This document shows, one piece after another, positions 19,111 to 28,101 of a stretch of DNA of 64,000 nt. A program made the translations under genes and the position numbers. This stretch comes from BNWE01 sp964369545 (GTDB lineage: Bacteria > Pseudomonadota > Alphaproteobacteria > UBA3830). The stretch is from contig CAYJFA010000003.1 in assembly GCA_964369545.1 (NCBI GenBank), forward strand, positions 1 to 64,000. Direction: 5' to 3'. Position 1 is the first letter of the stretch, and each line of letters begins with the position of its first letter. Under the pieces are notes generated by a model that was not told the origin of the DNA, did no database searches, and saw only the letters and a program-made list of their open reading frames with translations.

Positions 19111-20790
19111 TTAAACTGATAGTTTCTTATATTTTATCCTATTAGGAATTAATTCGCTAATACCAAGTCTTCTTTTTTTATCTTCTTCATAAGATGTAAA
19201 ATCTCCCTGAAACCATTCTACTCTGCTATCTCCTTCAAATGCCAAAATATGAGTCGTAATCCTGTCTAAAAACCAACGATCATGACTTATAACGACAGCA
19301 CATCCAGCGAAATCTAATAACGCATCTTCTAGACTTCTAAGAGTATCGACATCCAAATCATTCGTTGGTTCGTCGAGCAAAATAACATTTGCACCGGATT
19401 TTAATATTTTTGCGAGATGTACTCTATTGCGTTCTCCGCCTGATAGTTGATTAATAAACTTTTGTTGATCAGCTCCGCGAAATCCGAAATTGGAAACATA
19501 GGCACGACTTGGAATTTTCCGTTTTCCTAATTCAAGCTCATCTAATGAATCTGAAATCTCTTCCCAAACAGTTTTTTTATCGTCAAGTGCATCTCTGCTT
19601 TGATCCACGTACGCCATTTTTACGGTTTCTCCGATTTTTAAATCTCCAAAATCAGTTGATTCTTTATTTGTAAGTATCCTAAACAATGTCGTTTTTCCGG
19701 CTCCATTAGCTCCTATAACCCCGACAATGCTTCCCGGAGGCAGATCAAAAGATAAATTTTCGAAAAGCAATTTATCAGAAAACGATTTTTTTAAAGATTC
19801 GGCTTTAATAACCACATCACCGAGACGTGGACCAGATGGAATATAAAGCATTGATGTATTGTAATTTTTAGATTCTTCTTGATCTAGCATTTCTCCGTAG
19901 GCGTTGATTCTAGCCTTGCTTTTTGCCTGTCGTGCTTTTGGAGATTGCCGGATCCATTCTAATTCTCTAGAAAGAAAACGTTTGCGATCAGTTTCTTTTT
20001 TTTCCTCTTGTTCAATGCGTTTTTGTCGATCTTCTAGCCAAGCTGAATAATTTCCTTCAAACGGATAAGTAGTGCCTCTATCTAATTCTAGTATCCATCC
20101 AACAACATTATCTAGAAAGTATCGATCATGGGTGACAAGAACGACTGATCCTTTGTAATCCTGCAGATGTTTTTCCAGCCAAGCAACAGATTCTGCGTCC
20201 AGATGGTTTGTCGGTTCATCCAATAAAAGTAAATCTGGTTTTTGAAGAAGTAATTTACACAACGCTACTCGTCTTTTTTCTCCACCGGAAAGATTTTCTA
20301 CCACAGTTTCTGCCGGCGGACATCTAAGAGCATCCATCGCTATTTCTATGGTTCGATTTAAATCCCAAAGTCCCAAAGCGTCAATTTTTTCCTGCAGTTC
20401 GGATTGCTTATTTATGAGTTCGTTCATGGCATCATCGGTCATTTCTTCCGCAAATTTCGCGGATATAGCATCGAATTCATCTAAAACCGCTTTCTTATCC
20501 TTTAAAGCTGACATTATGTTTTCATAAACTGTCGCCGATTTATCCAGTTCCGGCTCCTGTGGCAAATATCCTACGGTTGCTCCTTTTGCGAGCCAGGCTT
20601 CGCCATTAAAATCCTGATCCATACCTGCCATGATCTTAAGTAAAGTAGATTTTCCTGCGCCATTTCCTCCGATAATGCCTATTTTTGCATCAGGGTAAAA
20701 CGACAGCCAGGTTTCTTTTAAAACCTGTTTTCCTCCAGGATAAACTTTCGATGCGCCTTTCATTACATATATATATTGATAAGAAGCCAT
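19111..20790 (-). CDS. ettA: Energy-dependent translational throttle protein EttA
   Basis: A 559-residue ABC-F protein with two ATPase cassettes: Walker A GGNGAGKST (41-49) and GANGAGKTT, each with an LSGGE signature (NLSGGEKRRVALCK; QLSGGERNRVHLAK) and LLLDEPTNHLD / LLDEPTNDLD Walker B. Between them is the linker with the arm KRFLSRELEWIRQSPKARQAKSK-like basic region typical of EttA. It binds the ribosomal E site and couples translation to the ATP/ADP ratio. No membrane domain, as expected. Complete. Confidence 0.95.
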   Translation of the reverse strand: MASYQYIYVMKGASKVYPGGKQVLKETWLSFYPDAKIGIIGGNGAGKSTLLKIMAGMDQDFNGEAWLAKGATVGYLPQEPELDKSATVYENIMSALKDKKAVLDEFDAISAKFAEEMTDDAMNELINKQSELQEKIDALGLWDLNRTIEIAMDALRCPPAETVVENLSGGEKRRVALCKLLLQKPDLLLLDEPTNHLDAESVAWLEKHLQDYKGSVVLVTHDRYFLDNVVGWILELDRGTTYPFEGNYSAWLEDRQKRIEQEEKKETDRKRFLSRELEWIRQSPKARQAKSKARINAYGEMLDQEESKNYNTSMLYIPSGPRLGDVVIKAESLKKSFSDKLLFENLSFDLPPGSIVGVIGANGAGKTTLFRILTNKESTDFGDLKIGETVKMAYVDQSRDALDDKKTVWEEISDSLDELELGKRKIPSRAYVSNFGFRGADQQKFINQLSGGERNRVHLAKILKSGANVILLDEPTNDLDVDTLRSLEDALLDFAGCAVVISHDRWFLDRITTHILAFEGDSRVEWFQGDFTSYEEDKKRRLGISELIPNRIKYKKLSV

Positions 20791-20913
20791 TAGCTGAAAT
20801 CCTCAATTACGATTATTTATCTAGATTAATTATTATATAAGCTTTTAATAGTTTTTGTGAATAATTTTGTTTGAACTGAGATTATTTATAATATAATGTC
20901 AATGTCGATTTAC

Positions 20914-21002
20914 GGAAGGATGACAGAGAGGTCGAATGTGACGGTCTCGAAAACCGTTGTACGTTTTGCGTACCGTGGGTTCGAATCCCACTCCTTCCGC
21001 CA
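20914..21002 (+). tRNA. tRNA-Ser (anticodon CGA)
   Basis: Class II cloverleaf of 89 bases: acceptor GGAAGGA/TCCTTCC with discriminator G and encoded CCA, anticodon loop CTCGAAA (anticodon CGA, codon UCG) and a long variable arm. The last bases of the gene plus GA recur, with one mismatch in 17, at 31655-31671, which suggests this tRNA has served as an attachment site. Confidence 0.95.
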
Positions 21003-21542
21003 GACTTTATTCTCCTTGTAGGATAATTTTAGTTATTTCCACATAGTGGATGCGTCCTTTAAACGCGCTGTTACAGAAGCTTTGTCTGCATTTTGCGTGT
21101 TTGCCTACCACATGTTTTTACCACCAAAACCCACCTTAAAATACGTCATTTCCGTCAAAAATCTCTCTCTGTTCTCCGCTAATGGGACATAGAGAATTGG
21201 AAAGTACATCCTCTATAGGCATTCGCTATCAAGGTTTTGCCTGTCAAATCCTGATTTTTCTGGAAAATGGTTTAAAGAAAATATACCGATCGCAAGTGAC
21301 ATTCGAACTTTCTGAGTTCTCCGTTGATTATAAGGATGTGTGAGGATTTGCGGTGTTTGAAGCGGATGTTGTGCTTTTTGCTGTTGTACGCTGCGTTTTT
21401 AGAGAAAAGTTGCGTTTGTATCGAAGTTTCGTTAAGTTCGCTCGACTGAGTTGACAAATTTTTTTGACCACAATTTTCTTAACGTTGTTTTAATATATTT
21501 TTTATATCATCACACAAACTACTTCTACCAAAAGGGCTGTAT
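21003..21542 (+). other. Gap without recognisable gene, downstream of tRNA-Ser
   Basis: The 540 bases between the tRNA-Ser gene and the secreted nitrilase-like gene have a higher GC content by eye than the neighbouring genes and no plausible long frame. The only sizeable frame (minus strand, 61 codons) has no ribosome binding site and no recognisable product. The last 60 bases are AT-rich and probably hold the promoter of the next gene. Its position next to a tRNA 3' end fits debris of an integrated element. Confidence 0.4.
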
Positions 21543-22796
21543 ATGAAACATCTTATAAAGTATGCATTGTTATTATTAGTGATATCTAGTGCAAAAATAT
21601 GCTCCATGGAAATGGCATCAGAATCTTATGAAAGCAAGAATCCTTTGAAGCACAAATTGAATAGAGTTTTGAATATCCACGGTGGAGAACCTATTTATTT
21701 AATAACAGTTACGAGAAGTATCGGTAACTGCGAACATGGATGCGCGCTAGGTGGTGTACATAACAATAGAGGAATTGACACTTTAACCCCAGCCGACTGG
21801 CTATACGTAAAAAATGTTTTATCAGATTTATGTAAAGGAGTTGGAGCGATTGCACATTTGAACCACGCAACGCCATCTGAAACTGCCTTACATAATTATA
21901 TTACTGCCAATATAAATAGCTTAAGGAGCGCAGGTAAAATTGTTGTATTTAATGAGGCTTTTTTCAGAAAAACTCACTTAACTGCAGCAGAACGTGATCT
22001 TTTTCTGAACGGAGCAGGTGGAGGAGCAATACTGGCAGCTGATAGCATAATTGGATTATCTAACATCTGTGGAAAAACTATTTTTTATCCAAATTTTTTG
22101 TACGCGAGAAACTATAATAATCCTGCGGATATAGCGATACTTAATAGATATAACAACGTATCCTATGATCCTATAATTGGCCAAGATTTACATGTCAATT
22201 TTTCATTCGGGGCATTGCCTGCTCACGCTGGAATTCCAGGACATATCGTAGAGAATTCAACTTATGGAATCAATAGTGGAGAAATTTTAACTAAATATAA
22301 AAAAAGATCGTATTTTCAAGAAGCTGATAATGATATCCAACACAATGGGTATATATACGATTTTGGAACTGGGTTTGATGAAGCAGTTTATGCTGGTCAT
22401 AATGTCAGACTTCAAAATTTAAGAGGTGCGTTATTAAGTCATGTAAGAGTAGAGATTTGCCTTGACCTTAACACTGGAGTAAGGCATAGCAATGGATGGA
22501 ATAATCTAAATAAAGATGCAAATTTACTGATTTTGCAATCGAATTGTATAGATCCTTTAGGAACGATTGATCCAACGCATAATATAAATCATCTTCCGAA
22601 AAGTACCTATAAACACAATATAAATATACTATATGCTGATCCAATTTATTCTAACAGAATAGGATCAAACTTGTTCAGAATTGATGAATCAGGTGCTCCA
22701 ATTTTATTTAGAAAAGAAATGAACAATACAGCAACATTGTTGTATAGAGGGCAAGATCATGCTATCATAGAAATGTCTGTATATAGATTAGATTAA
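21543..22796 (+). CDS. Secreted nitrilase-like (carbon-nitrogen hydrolase) protein
   Basis: A 417-residue protein with a signal peptide (HLIKYALLLLVISSAKICSM). The rest follows the order of the nitrilase superfamily: a candidate catalytic Glu138 in KIVVFNEAFF, a candidate Lys253/254 in GINSGEILTKYKKRSYF, and a candidate nucleophile Cys306 in HVRVEICLDLNTG. The segment around Lys matches the N-x-Y-x-x-x-G-E-I-x-x-x-Y-x-K pattern of nitrilases closely. The protein is longer than usual and exported, whereas most nitrilases are cytosolic. The start has an AAAGGG ribosome binding site. Function could be an amidase acting on host or envelope substrates (inference). Confidence 0.5.
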   Translation: MKHLIKYALLLLVISSAKICSMEMASESYESKNPLKHKLNRVLNIHGGEPIYLITVTRSIGNCEHGCALGGVHNNRGIDTLTPADWLYVKNVLSDLCKGVGAIAHLNHATPSETALHNYITANINSLRSAGKIVVFNEAFFRKTHLTAAERDLFLNGAGGGAILAADSIIGLSNICGKTIFYPNFLYARNYNNPADIAILNRYNNVSYDPIIGQDLHVNFSFGALPAHAGIPGHIVENSTYGINSGEILTKYKKRSYFQEADNDIQHNGYIYDFGTGFDEAVYAGHNVRLQNLRGALLSHVRVEICLDLNTGVRHSNGWNNLNKDANLLILQSNCIDPLGTIDPTHNINHLPKSTYKHNINILYADPIYSNRIGSNLFRIDESGAPILFRKEMNNTATLLYRGQDHAIIEMSVYRLD

Positions 22797-22810
22797 TATG
22801 AGGAGAAAAC

Positions 22811-23299
22811 GTGATGTTTAGACTTCTATCTGTTGTGATGTTGTTTTTTATAAATTTTGTTCACGCTGATGAGTTTTCTATGGTTTTTAAAAGTTTGCTT
22901 GGAGAAAAGGCTACGCTGAAAGCGTGTCGTAACGTTCAAGAGAGCGAAACTACTCACTCCAAACGATTAGATTTCATATCTGGAATGGATGACTCATGGA
23001 CTCTGCAATTAATGCCTGGAATGCAATTAGATCGGGTCATAAAATTCGATGAAACGCATGCAGGAAAAATAATTGCTTTAAAAAATTCAGATGGACATAT
23101 TATATGTGAAATTGAAATTAATCCATCTAAGACACCTGTTGTAAAAAAACCTGTTGATGCTGTAGATGGGTTCTGTTTTGCTATTTATGGAAATCACAAG
23201 GGCATTTACCAATTAATTATTGGATACGACGAAAGTTCTATAACTAAGTACATTTTAGGGTTGCGTGTTTTAGGGATGCCGCAACAATGGTCAAAGTAA
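22811..23299 (+). CDS. Exported protein of unknown function, 161-162 aa
   Basis: The product has a clear signal peptide (FRLLSVVMLFFINFVHA, cleavage before DEF) and a mature domain of about 140 residues rich in charged residues, with three Cys. Two adjacent starts, GTG at 22811 and ATG at 22814, are both within range of the AGGAGA ribosome binding site. No family is recognised. It begins 14 bases after the nitrilase-like gene, so the two are probably one operon and may act together outside the cytoplasm. Confidence 0.55.
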   Translation: MMFRLLSVVMLFFINFVHADEFSMVFKSLLGEKATLKACRNVQESETTHSKRLDFISGMDDSWTLQLMPGMQLDRVIKFDETHAGKIIALKNSDGHIICEIEINPSKTPVVKKPVDAVDGFCFAIYGNHKGIYQLIIGYDESSITKYILGLRVLGMPQQWSK

Positions 23300-23505
23300 A
23301 AATAGGTATATTTTTGATATTCATATTTTGAAAAACATTGAGAATTGTTGAGTATTTTTATTAGATTTGTTGTTACACGTTTTAAGTACTAAGCATATAA
23401 AAAATCAGCCATAAAAACATTAGTCGTTTGTAATATTTCCAGAAGTTCTTCAAACAAAAGCGCAGAATGATTCATTATGAAAAAATACAAAACTACAGTT
23501 TTCTT

Positions 23506-24828
23506 CTACTCCACAGCCAACTCCACCATCACGCGATCAAACCCTTTTAAATTCATTCCGATCTTGATGCCCTCATCTCCGACAAGCACCTCATCTGTGA
23601 GCATTGACACGATCTTCTGTTGTTCGGTTGGGCAAAGGAAAGCCCACACGTCTGTGAAATTCTTTAAAGCCATGATGAGGTTTTGTTTTGAGATTGCAGC
23701 GTGTTCTTCCGCTAATCTGTTTATGTTTGTCAGGATTTCCGGAGACCTTATCGTCTGTATAATTTCCTGTATCACTTTTTCCTCAACATCCTCTGCAGGT
23801 ATAGTCTTGAACGCTGATTCGCAGGTCTTGTGGCGGATGTGATTGCTGCAAGCATAATACCTGTATCGCAAGCCATGATTGTAAGCGTAGGTCAGTGTCA
23901 TCGCTACTCCACACTTAGCGCATTTGATGAACCCCTTTAAAAATGAGGGGCTTGCGCTGCGGTAGCCCTTTCGGGCGTCTTGGTTGTATTTCTTGAACAG
24001 CGTTTGCGCGTAAGCCCAGACAGGTTCGTCAATTATGGCTTCATGCTTTCCGGGATAGAGGTTTTCCTTGTGTATAACGTATCCTTTATAGCACGGATTT
24101 GTGAGTATTCTGCGGACATCTTTTGGCGCGTACAGCTTGTTTCCGGCATTGCGTCCGTTTGTGTGAGCGCTCAGCTTTGTCCTGTAGCCATTGCGATTGA
24201 GAGCGTCAGAGACCGCCATACACGACTCCATTATCTGAAACTGCTCGTAGATGAATCTCACAACACTGGCTTCATCCTCATTTATGACCAGTTTACGATC
24301 TTTGCAATCGTATCCCAAAGGCGGATAGCCGCCCATCCAAACGCCTTTTTTCTTGGAAGCAGCAACTTTGTCTCGAATGCGTTGTCCCGTAAGCTCTCGT
24401 TCATATTGAGCAAAGCTAAGGAGCATGTTTAACATGAGCTTGCCTGATGACGTAGACGTATTAAACGCCTGTGTTACAGAGACAAAGCTGACATCATGCC
24501 TATCAAATAACTTAATTATCTTTGAGAAGTCGAACAGGGATCGTGATAATCTGTCGATTTTTAGACACGACCATGTCTATACTTCCGGCTTCTATGCCTT
24601 GGAATAGCGTTTGCAGAGCAGGTCTGTCCATGTTTCCGCCGGAATATCCACCATCATCGTAACGCTTCGATATCAATCGCCAATTTTCATGAATCTGACT
24701 TGCTATGTAATTTTCTGCAGATAAACGCTGAGCTTCAAGGCTGTTGAAGTCTTGCTCCAGACCGTCTTCACATGATTTACGGTGTAGACTGCACATCTTA
24801 TAAACTTGGCGTTTTGTTCGTTATCCAT
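23506..24828 (-). pseudogene. Large serine recombinase, two frameshifts
   Basis: A 441-codon recombinase gene in pieces. From ATG at 24828 the N-terminus begins IRCAVYT, loses frame near 24780 and resumes as RKSCEDGLEQDFNSLEAQR (catalytic Ser in RKS); a second shift lies in the A5/T5 run at 24558-24562, after which the sequence KIDRLSRSLFDF continues to the end. The C-terminal part has the recombinase domain (YPPLGYDC), the zinc ribbon with CAKCG and YACSNHIRHKTC, and a coiled-coil tail. Its ATG overlaps the HTH gene's stop by eight bases. Both breaks are single-base. Confidence 0.85.
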
Positions 24829-25261
24829 AAAAATCACCTAAAATATCATATCCAGATTTAATCTGGCTGGCTTCCAGCTGTGAAATCCGAGCATCTTGCT
24901 CATGCCAGAGAATATCTATTGGCTTAAGAACGAGATCTTGCAGAAGTATGTTTTGCGGGAAATCGCCATCCATAATTACCTTCTTTATTCTCGGATTCAG
25001 GAAGTTCAGTTTGATGATCCGCTGTACGTATCTCTTGGAGATCTTGTTTTTGCGACAGTATAGATCGATACTGCCAAATTCGAGCATTTCCTTTTCCCAT
25101 TTGTGCGCCTTTATAAGCGCTCTAGCTAAAGGATGATTCAATTTTGGACGTTTGTCGCCTGAAGCAATTATCTGAGTCTTCGCAGAGCCTCTTTTAACAA
25201 TCTTGATCGGTATAAACACCTCTCGTTTCATGGTTGGCTCATTGTTTTCTACATTTGTCAT
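24821..25261 (-). CDS. ParB-like helix-turn-helix protein of serine-recombinase elements
   Basis: About 146 residues from the Met at 25261 (MTNVENNEPTMKREVF). The centre reads RALIKAHKWEKEMLEFGSID, then CRKNKISKRYVQRIIKLNF, a helix-turn-helix of the kind found in the small gene that sits between DUF2924 and the recombinase in many alphaproteobacterial elements, and which resembles the ParB/KorB HTH. No stop separates this frame from the C-terminal end of DUF2924 upstream, so either the DUF2924 stop was lost or the two are read through; the start is therefore uncertain. It likely regulates the element or the recombinase (inference). Confidence 0.65.
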   Translation of the reverse strand: MTNVENNEPTMKREVFIPIKIVKRGSAKTQIIASGDKRPKLNHPLARALIKAHKWEKEMLEFGSIDLYCRKNKISKRYVQRIIKLNFLNPRIKKVIMDGDFPQNILLQDLVLKPIDILWHEQDARISQLEASQIKSGYDILGDFYG

Positions 25262-25692
25262 TCCAGCTTGCATTAAACAATCTCCACAGATATCGAGAAA
25301 CCGTAGCCCGTTCCACTTTGTAACGGTTATCTTCTGAGCGACTGCCGACAACGAGCCATAAACAGCTCCTGCGTAGGCGAATCTTTCTTCTACTACTTAA
25401 CCTCATAAATCTTTTTTTGTATTCTTTGATGATTTTCGTGCCAACCATAGGTTTGTATTTCTTGGCTTTGGATTTGCTTAATTGCCTGACACCAGCATTC
25501 AGTTTCTGCTCTGTAGACGCGTCTATTCCCCATAGGCCAATTCCTGAATGCGATAAGCTATTTTCGGCATCATGTATTGCTTTGTCCGAAACGCAGGCGA
25601 ATGATCGAACATTTTTAGCCATATCTTATCCAACTCGCTCAAACTCTTGCTAATTCCATGACTTGTTTTATTACGATTAAATCTTGTTTCAT
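25262..25692 (-). pseudogene. DUF2924 protein, three frameshifts
   Basis: Starting at ATG 25692 the reading is MKQDLIVIKQVMELAR, then after a shift near 25640 SLSELDKIWLKMFDHSPAF and KIAYRIQELAYG, after a shift near 25530 IDASTEQKLNAGVRQLS and YKPMVGTKIIKEYK, and after a shift near 25398 EERFAYAGAVYGSLSAVA and ITVTKWNGLRFL. Together these rebuild a full DUF2924 protein, the usual companion of large serine recombinases. It aligns well with the copy in element B (63176-63597), which confirms each join. Function of the family is unknown. Confidence 0.8.
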
Positions 25693-25714
25693 TTCACGCA
25701 CTCTGGTTAATAAA

Positions 25715-26143
25715 TTACATCGACGCAAGCTTACGTAGCATTTGCGGTAATATGTCTTCTCCACTTGGCTTTGACGTATCTTTTCCCTGACCAATAGCGA
25801 TAAGGCGAACTTTGTGCTTATCAAAAAATTCCATTATTTTAACTAGGCTACTAAATCTCATTGACAGGATGTTGAGATCGTAAACAACAACTGTATCAAC
25901 CAGTCCTCGTTTGATATCTTTAAAAAGCTTCTTTAAAGTCGGTCTGTCGAGATCTTCACTATTGCATCCAATATCATCATATTTTTTAGACGACAGGACA
26001 AATTCGTTTTTTATATTCATGAGGGCTTCACAAGCCATGCGTTGGTAATCGCTGCTGTTTAAATCGTTATCTCCTGTGAAATACGTTGTTTCATGAGTAT
26101 ATATGGCGCATTTGCTATTTTTGCTATTGTTGCGTATCGTCAT
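25715..26143 (-). CDS. Stand-alone serine recombinase catalytic domain lacking active-site residues
   Basis: A complete 142-codon frame with a very good ribosome binding site (GGGAGGTAAAATC before ATG at 26143). It follows the resolvase fold: CAIYTHET in place of CAIYTRKS, YDDIGCNSEDLDRPTLKKLF in place of YDDGGFSGGxxDRPALxxLL, then GLVDTVVVYDLNILSMRF in place of the usual VxxYKxDRLSRSL. The nucleophilic Ser, its neighbouring Arg/Lys and the DRLSR arginines are all replaced, so it should not cut DNA. The DNA-binding domains are absent. It may be a dominant regulator of the active recombinase or simply a relic; the intact frame and ribosome binding site favour expression. Confidence 0.65.
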   Translation of the reverse strand: MTIRNNSKNSKCAIYTHETTYFTGDNDLNSSDYQRMACEALMNIKNEFVLSSKKYDDIGCNSEDLDRPTLKKLFKDIKRGLVDTVVVYDLNILSMRFSSLVKIMEFFDKHKVRLIAIGQGKDTSKPSGEDILPQMLRKLASM

Positions 26144-26147
26144 GATT

Positions 26148-26354
26148 TTACCTCCCAACTGCGCTACATTTAGACATAGCGTATTTTCTTTCAAAAATTC
26201 TGCGGACCATTCTTTTAATGGCAGCGGTTTTGTCTTGAGCCATTGAAATATCTGGAAACACAGCGTTCCACAATGTCGTCAATTCGTTCATGCTTAACTC
26301 GCTCATAAAATCACGCATGGATACGGCATTGTTGATTATCTGGCGTGGCCTCAT
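26148..26354 (-). CDS. Short DUF2924-N-like protein, 68 aa
   Basis: A 68-residue protein whose core MSELSMNELTTLWNAVFP and AAIKRMVRRIFERKYAM resembles the N-terminal helical part of DUF2924 proteins (SVAEITKLWSTFYDYEP and MISKIAYKIQEL in the element B copy). It lacks the C-terminal part. Its stop codon lies inside the ribosome binding site of the next gene, the degenerate recombinase, so the two are coupled. This pair looks like a shortened parallel of the DUF2924-recombinase pair that follows. Confidence 0.5.
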   Translation of the reverse strand: MRPRQIINNAVSMRDFMSELSMNELTTLWNAVFPDISMAQDKTAAIKRMVRRIFERKYAMSKCSAVGR

Positions 26355-26372
26355 TGTTTATTCTTCTTGTTG

Positions 26373-26573
26373 TCAAATATCGCTATCCACAACATAACGA
26401 CTCTTTCTCTCAACATCAAGTATAAAATTCGCATTTTTGTCTCTATTTTTAGCATTTTTAGCTTTTGTATAGCGAACGATGACTGCGTATATCATTCTTG
26501 CCAATTGAGCAGGTTTGGAGTCGATGATATGCGCATTCTTCGGTTTTGATTTAGAAGATTTCGTTATTGGCAT
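26373..26573 (-). CDS. Small conserved element protein, 66 aa
   Basis: From ATG at 26573, spaced well from AAGGG. The product is basic and contains DSKPAQLARMIYAVIVRYTK followed by AKNAKNRDKNANF. It is paralogous to the 65-residue protein of element B (62966-63163), with SKPxQLAxxIYxxIVRYxKAKN conserved and no frame damage in either copy. No known family comes to mind. Conservation in both elements at the same position, just ahead of the DUF2924 gene, argues that it is a real part of this element type; DNA binding would fit its charge. Confidence 0.6.
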   Translation of the reverse strand: MPITKSSKSKPKNAHIIDSKPAQLARMIYAVIVRYTKAKNAKNRDKNANFILDVERKSRYVVDSDI

Positions 26574-26665
26574 CGTTATCACCCTTGCTTTCCCAATAAT
26601 TTTTTAACTCACAAAATTCTTTCAGGATCATAAGCTCTATGAATATATACAGATATAATGCGGAG

Positions 26666-26681
26666 CGTTTCACGTGAAAAT
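26666..26681. promoter_or_regulatory. parS-like palindrome
   Basis: The 12-base perfect palindrome TTTCACGTGAAA sits at 26668-26679. Over 16 positions it matches the widely conserved bacterial parS sequence TGTTTCACGTGAAACA at 13. It lies in a 215-base gap inside element A, between the 73-aa gene and the 66-aa gene. It could be a site for chromosomal ParB, or an operator for the ParB-like HTH protein encoded downstream in the same element. Confidence 0.5.
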
Positions 26682-26788
26682 CCTTGATATACCAAGCATT
26701 GCAAAGGTTTTTAAAGTTTTTTTCGATGTAAATCCAGTATTACTTCTAATTTTTCTCTGTATTCTCTTTTATTTATGTTTGAACTCCT

Positions 26789-27010
26789 CTAATAACTGCT
26801 CAGCAGATCTGTTTGATAGCTCCGGAAATACTCTTTTAATTCATCGATGGCTTCTTTATGGGCGCACTTTTCAGCCTCTATGCGCTCAATTAAGCCGTCG
26901 AACTCCATAATTCTAGCGCGTTCATTGAAATACAGGAAGAAATATCTTCTGCTGATACCATCTCTGCGTATTTTCAGCATTTCTAGCGTATCTCGTAACG
27001 TGTCGCTCAT
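26789..27010 (-). CDS. Small charged coiled-coil protein, 73 aa, unknown
   Basis: A 73-residue, charged, probably helical protein (MSDTLRDTLEMLKIRRDGIS, later GLIERIEAEKCAHKEAIDEL). Its ATG overlaps the stop of the RepA-like gene (ATGA), so it is translationally coupled to it and probably functions with the replication protein. No family recognised. No membrane segment. Confidence 0.5.
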   Translation of the reverse strand: MSDTLRDTLEMLKIRRDGISRRYFFLYFNERARIMEFDGLIERIEAEKCAHKEAIDELKEYFRSYQTDLLSSY

Positions 27011-27969
27011 GACTGCTTCATCTTTTGTAAAATACGGTGAACAGAACTCTTGTAAATGCCCACTTCTTCCGCTATTTCACCAATACTCAAATTCATAGCC
27101 GATAATTCGATAACAGTGCTAATCCTGATATCCTCAAGACTTTCGTTAATCCAAGCAAAACCGGTCTCTGTGTTATCAAATAGCGTTACCTCAAACGGTT
27201 TAGCTTCATCACCGGAAAATCCTCTGCATTTTTCCAACAGAACGCTGAATTTGGCGCCCTTTTCCGGCGTATAGTCAGATGATTTTTTCAGCGCGATCAC
27301 GGTGTCGAGAATATCTTCTTTGCGTGAAGTTCCTTTTTGAGTGCCTTCTTTGCCTGCATGATGAACCAATAGCGTAGAAACATCTCTCTGACGTAATTTG
27401 ATCAGCCATTGCTGAACATCTAGCCAGGAATCGGCTTCGTTCTCCTTAACACTGGTTAGAGTGGAAAGATTATCTATCACCAATAGATCAATACCCTTTA
27501 GATGATATTCCAATGCTTGCTGATCTTCTTTCGTTGATAAATCCAAGGAAAAATCTCTTTGGCTGGTAACGTTGAGAATCTATAGATTGTTGGGGGAGAC
27601 ACTATACGTAGGCTTGTCGAGAACCCCTCGCATTACTCCCGCAAGACGATCCTGCATAGTCTGGGCAGACATCTCTCCATCGATATAAAGCACTTTTCTT
27701 GGTTTTGGAGATTTCCACTTGAGAAGATCATATCCACCAGCTATCGCGCAAGCCATGGATAAAGGCAAGAAGGTCTTGCCAACTCCTCTGGAAGCGTACA
27801 GCATCACAATGCCCTGCGTTGGAATAATCGGATCTAAAATAAACTCTCGCTCAGGAAAATTCAGACGTAAAAACTCATCGATATTATATATTTGAGTGGC
27901 TTTTATGACATCTCCGCTGGGTATAATAATATTACTGTTAACGTGATTCATAACGGTTTTCCTTTGCAA
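27007..27969 (-). pseudogene. RepA-like hexameric helicase/ATPase, internal amber stop
   Basis: One 320-codon frame interrupted by a single in-frame TAG at 27580-27582. The N-terminal part has Walker A-type ASRGVGKTFLPLSMACAIAG and VLYIDGEMSAQTMQDRL; after the stop the frame continues ILNVTSQRDFSLDLS, then DLLVIDNLSTLTS (Walker B), LLVHHAGKEGTQKGTSRKED and a C-terminal HTH (LSIGEIAEEVGIYKSSVHRI). This is the RepA/AAA_25 helicase layout found in phages, plasmids and integrative elements. Only one nonsense change separates it from an intact gene. Confidence 0.85.
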
Positions 27970-28101
27970 ATTTCAGATCCCGCCCTTATACACATAAAAA
28001 CACGTGATAAAAGATGTGAAGCCTCTCGTTTATCAACGAAAAATGCGTACCAAAGGCATGAGATTTTTTCACCATGCTCGGACAGATAAAAAGTATGCAT
28101 A

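Noticed and set aside
23506..24432. Plus-strand frames of 120-150 codons across the recombinase
   Set aside because: They are antisense to a strongly conserved recombinase and have no independent signature.
26573..26788. Additional gene around the parS-like site
   Set aside because: The gap has a plus-strand frame of 78 codons but it is antisense to the 73-aa gene and lacks a ribosome binding site.
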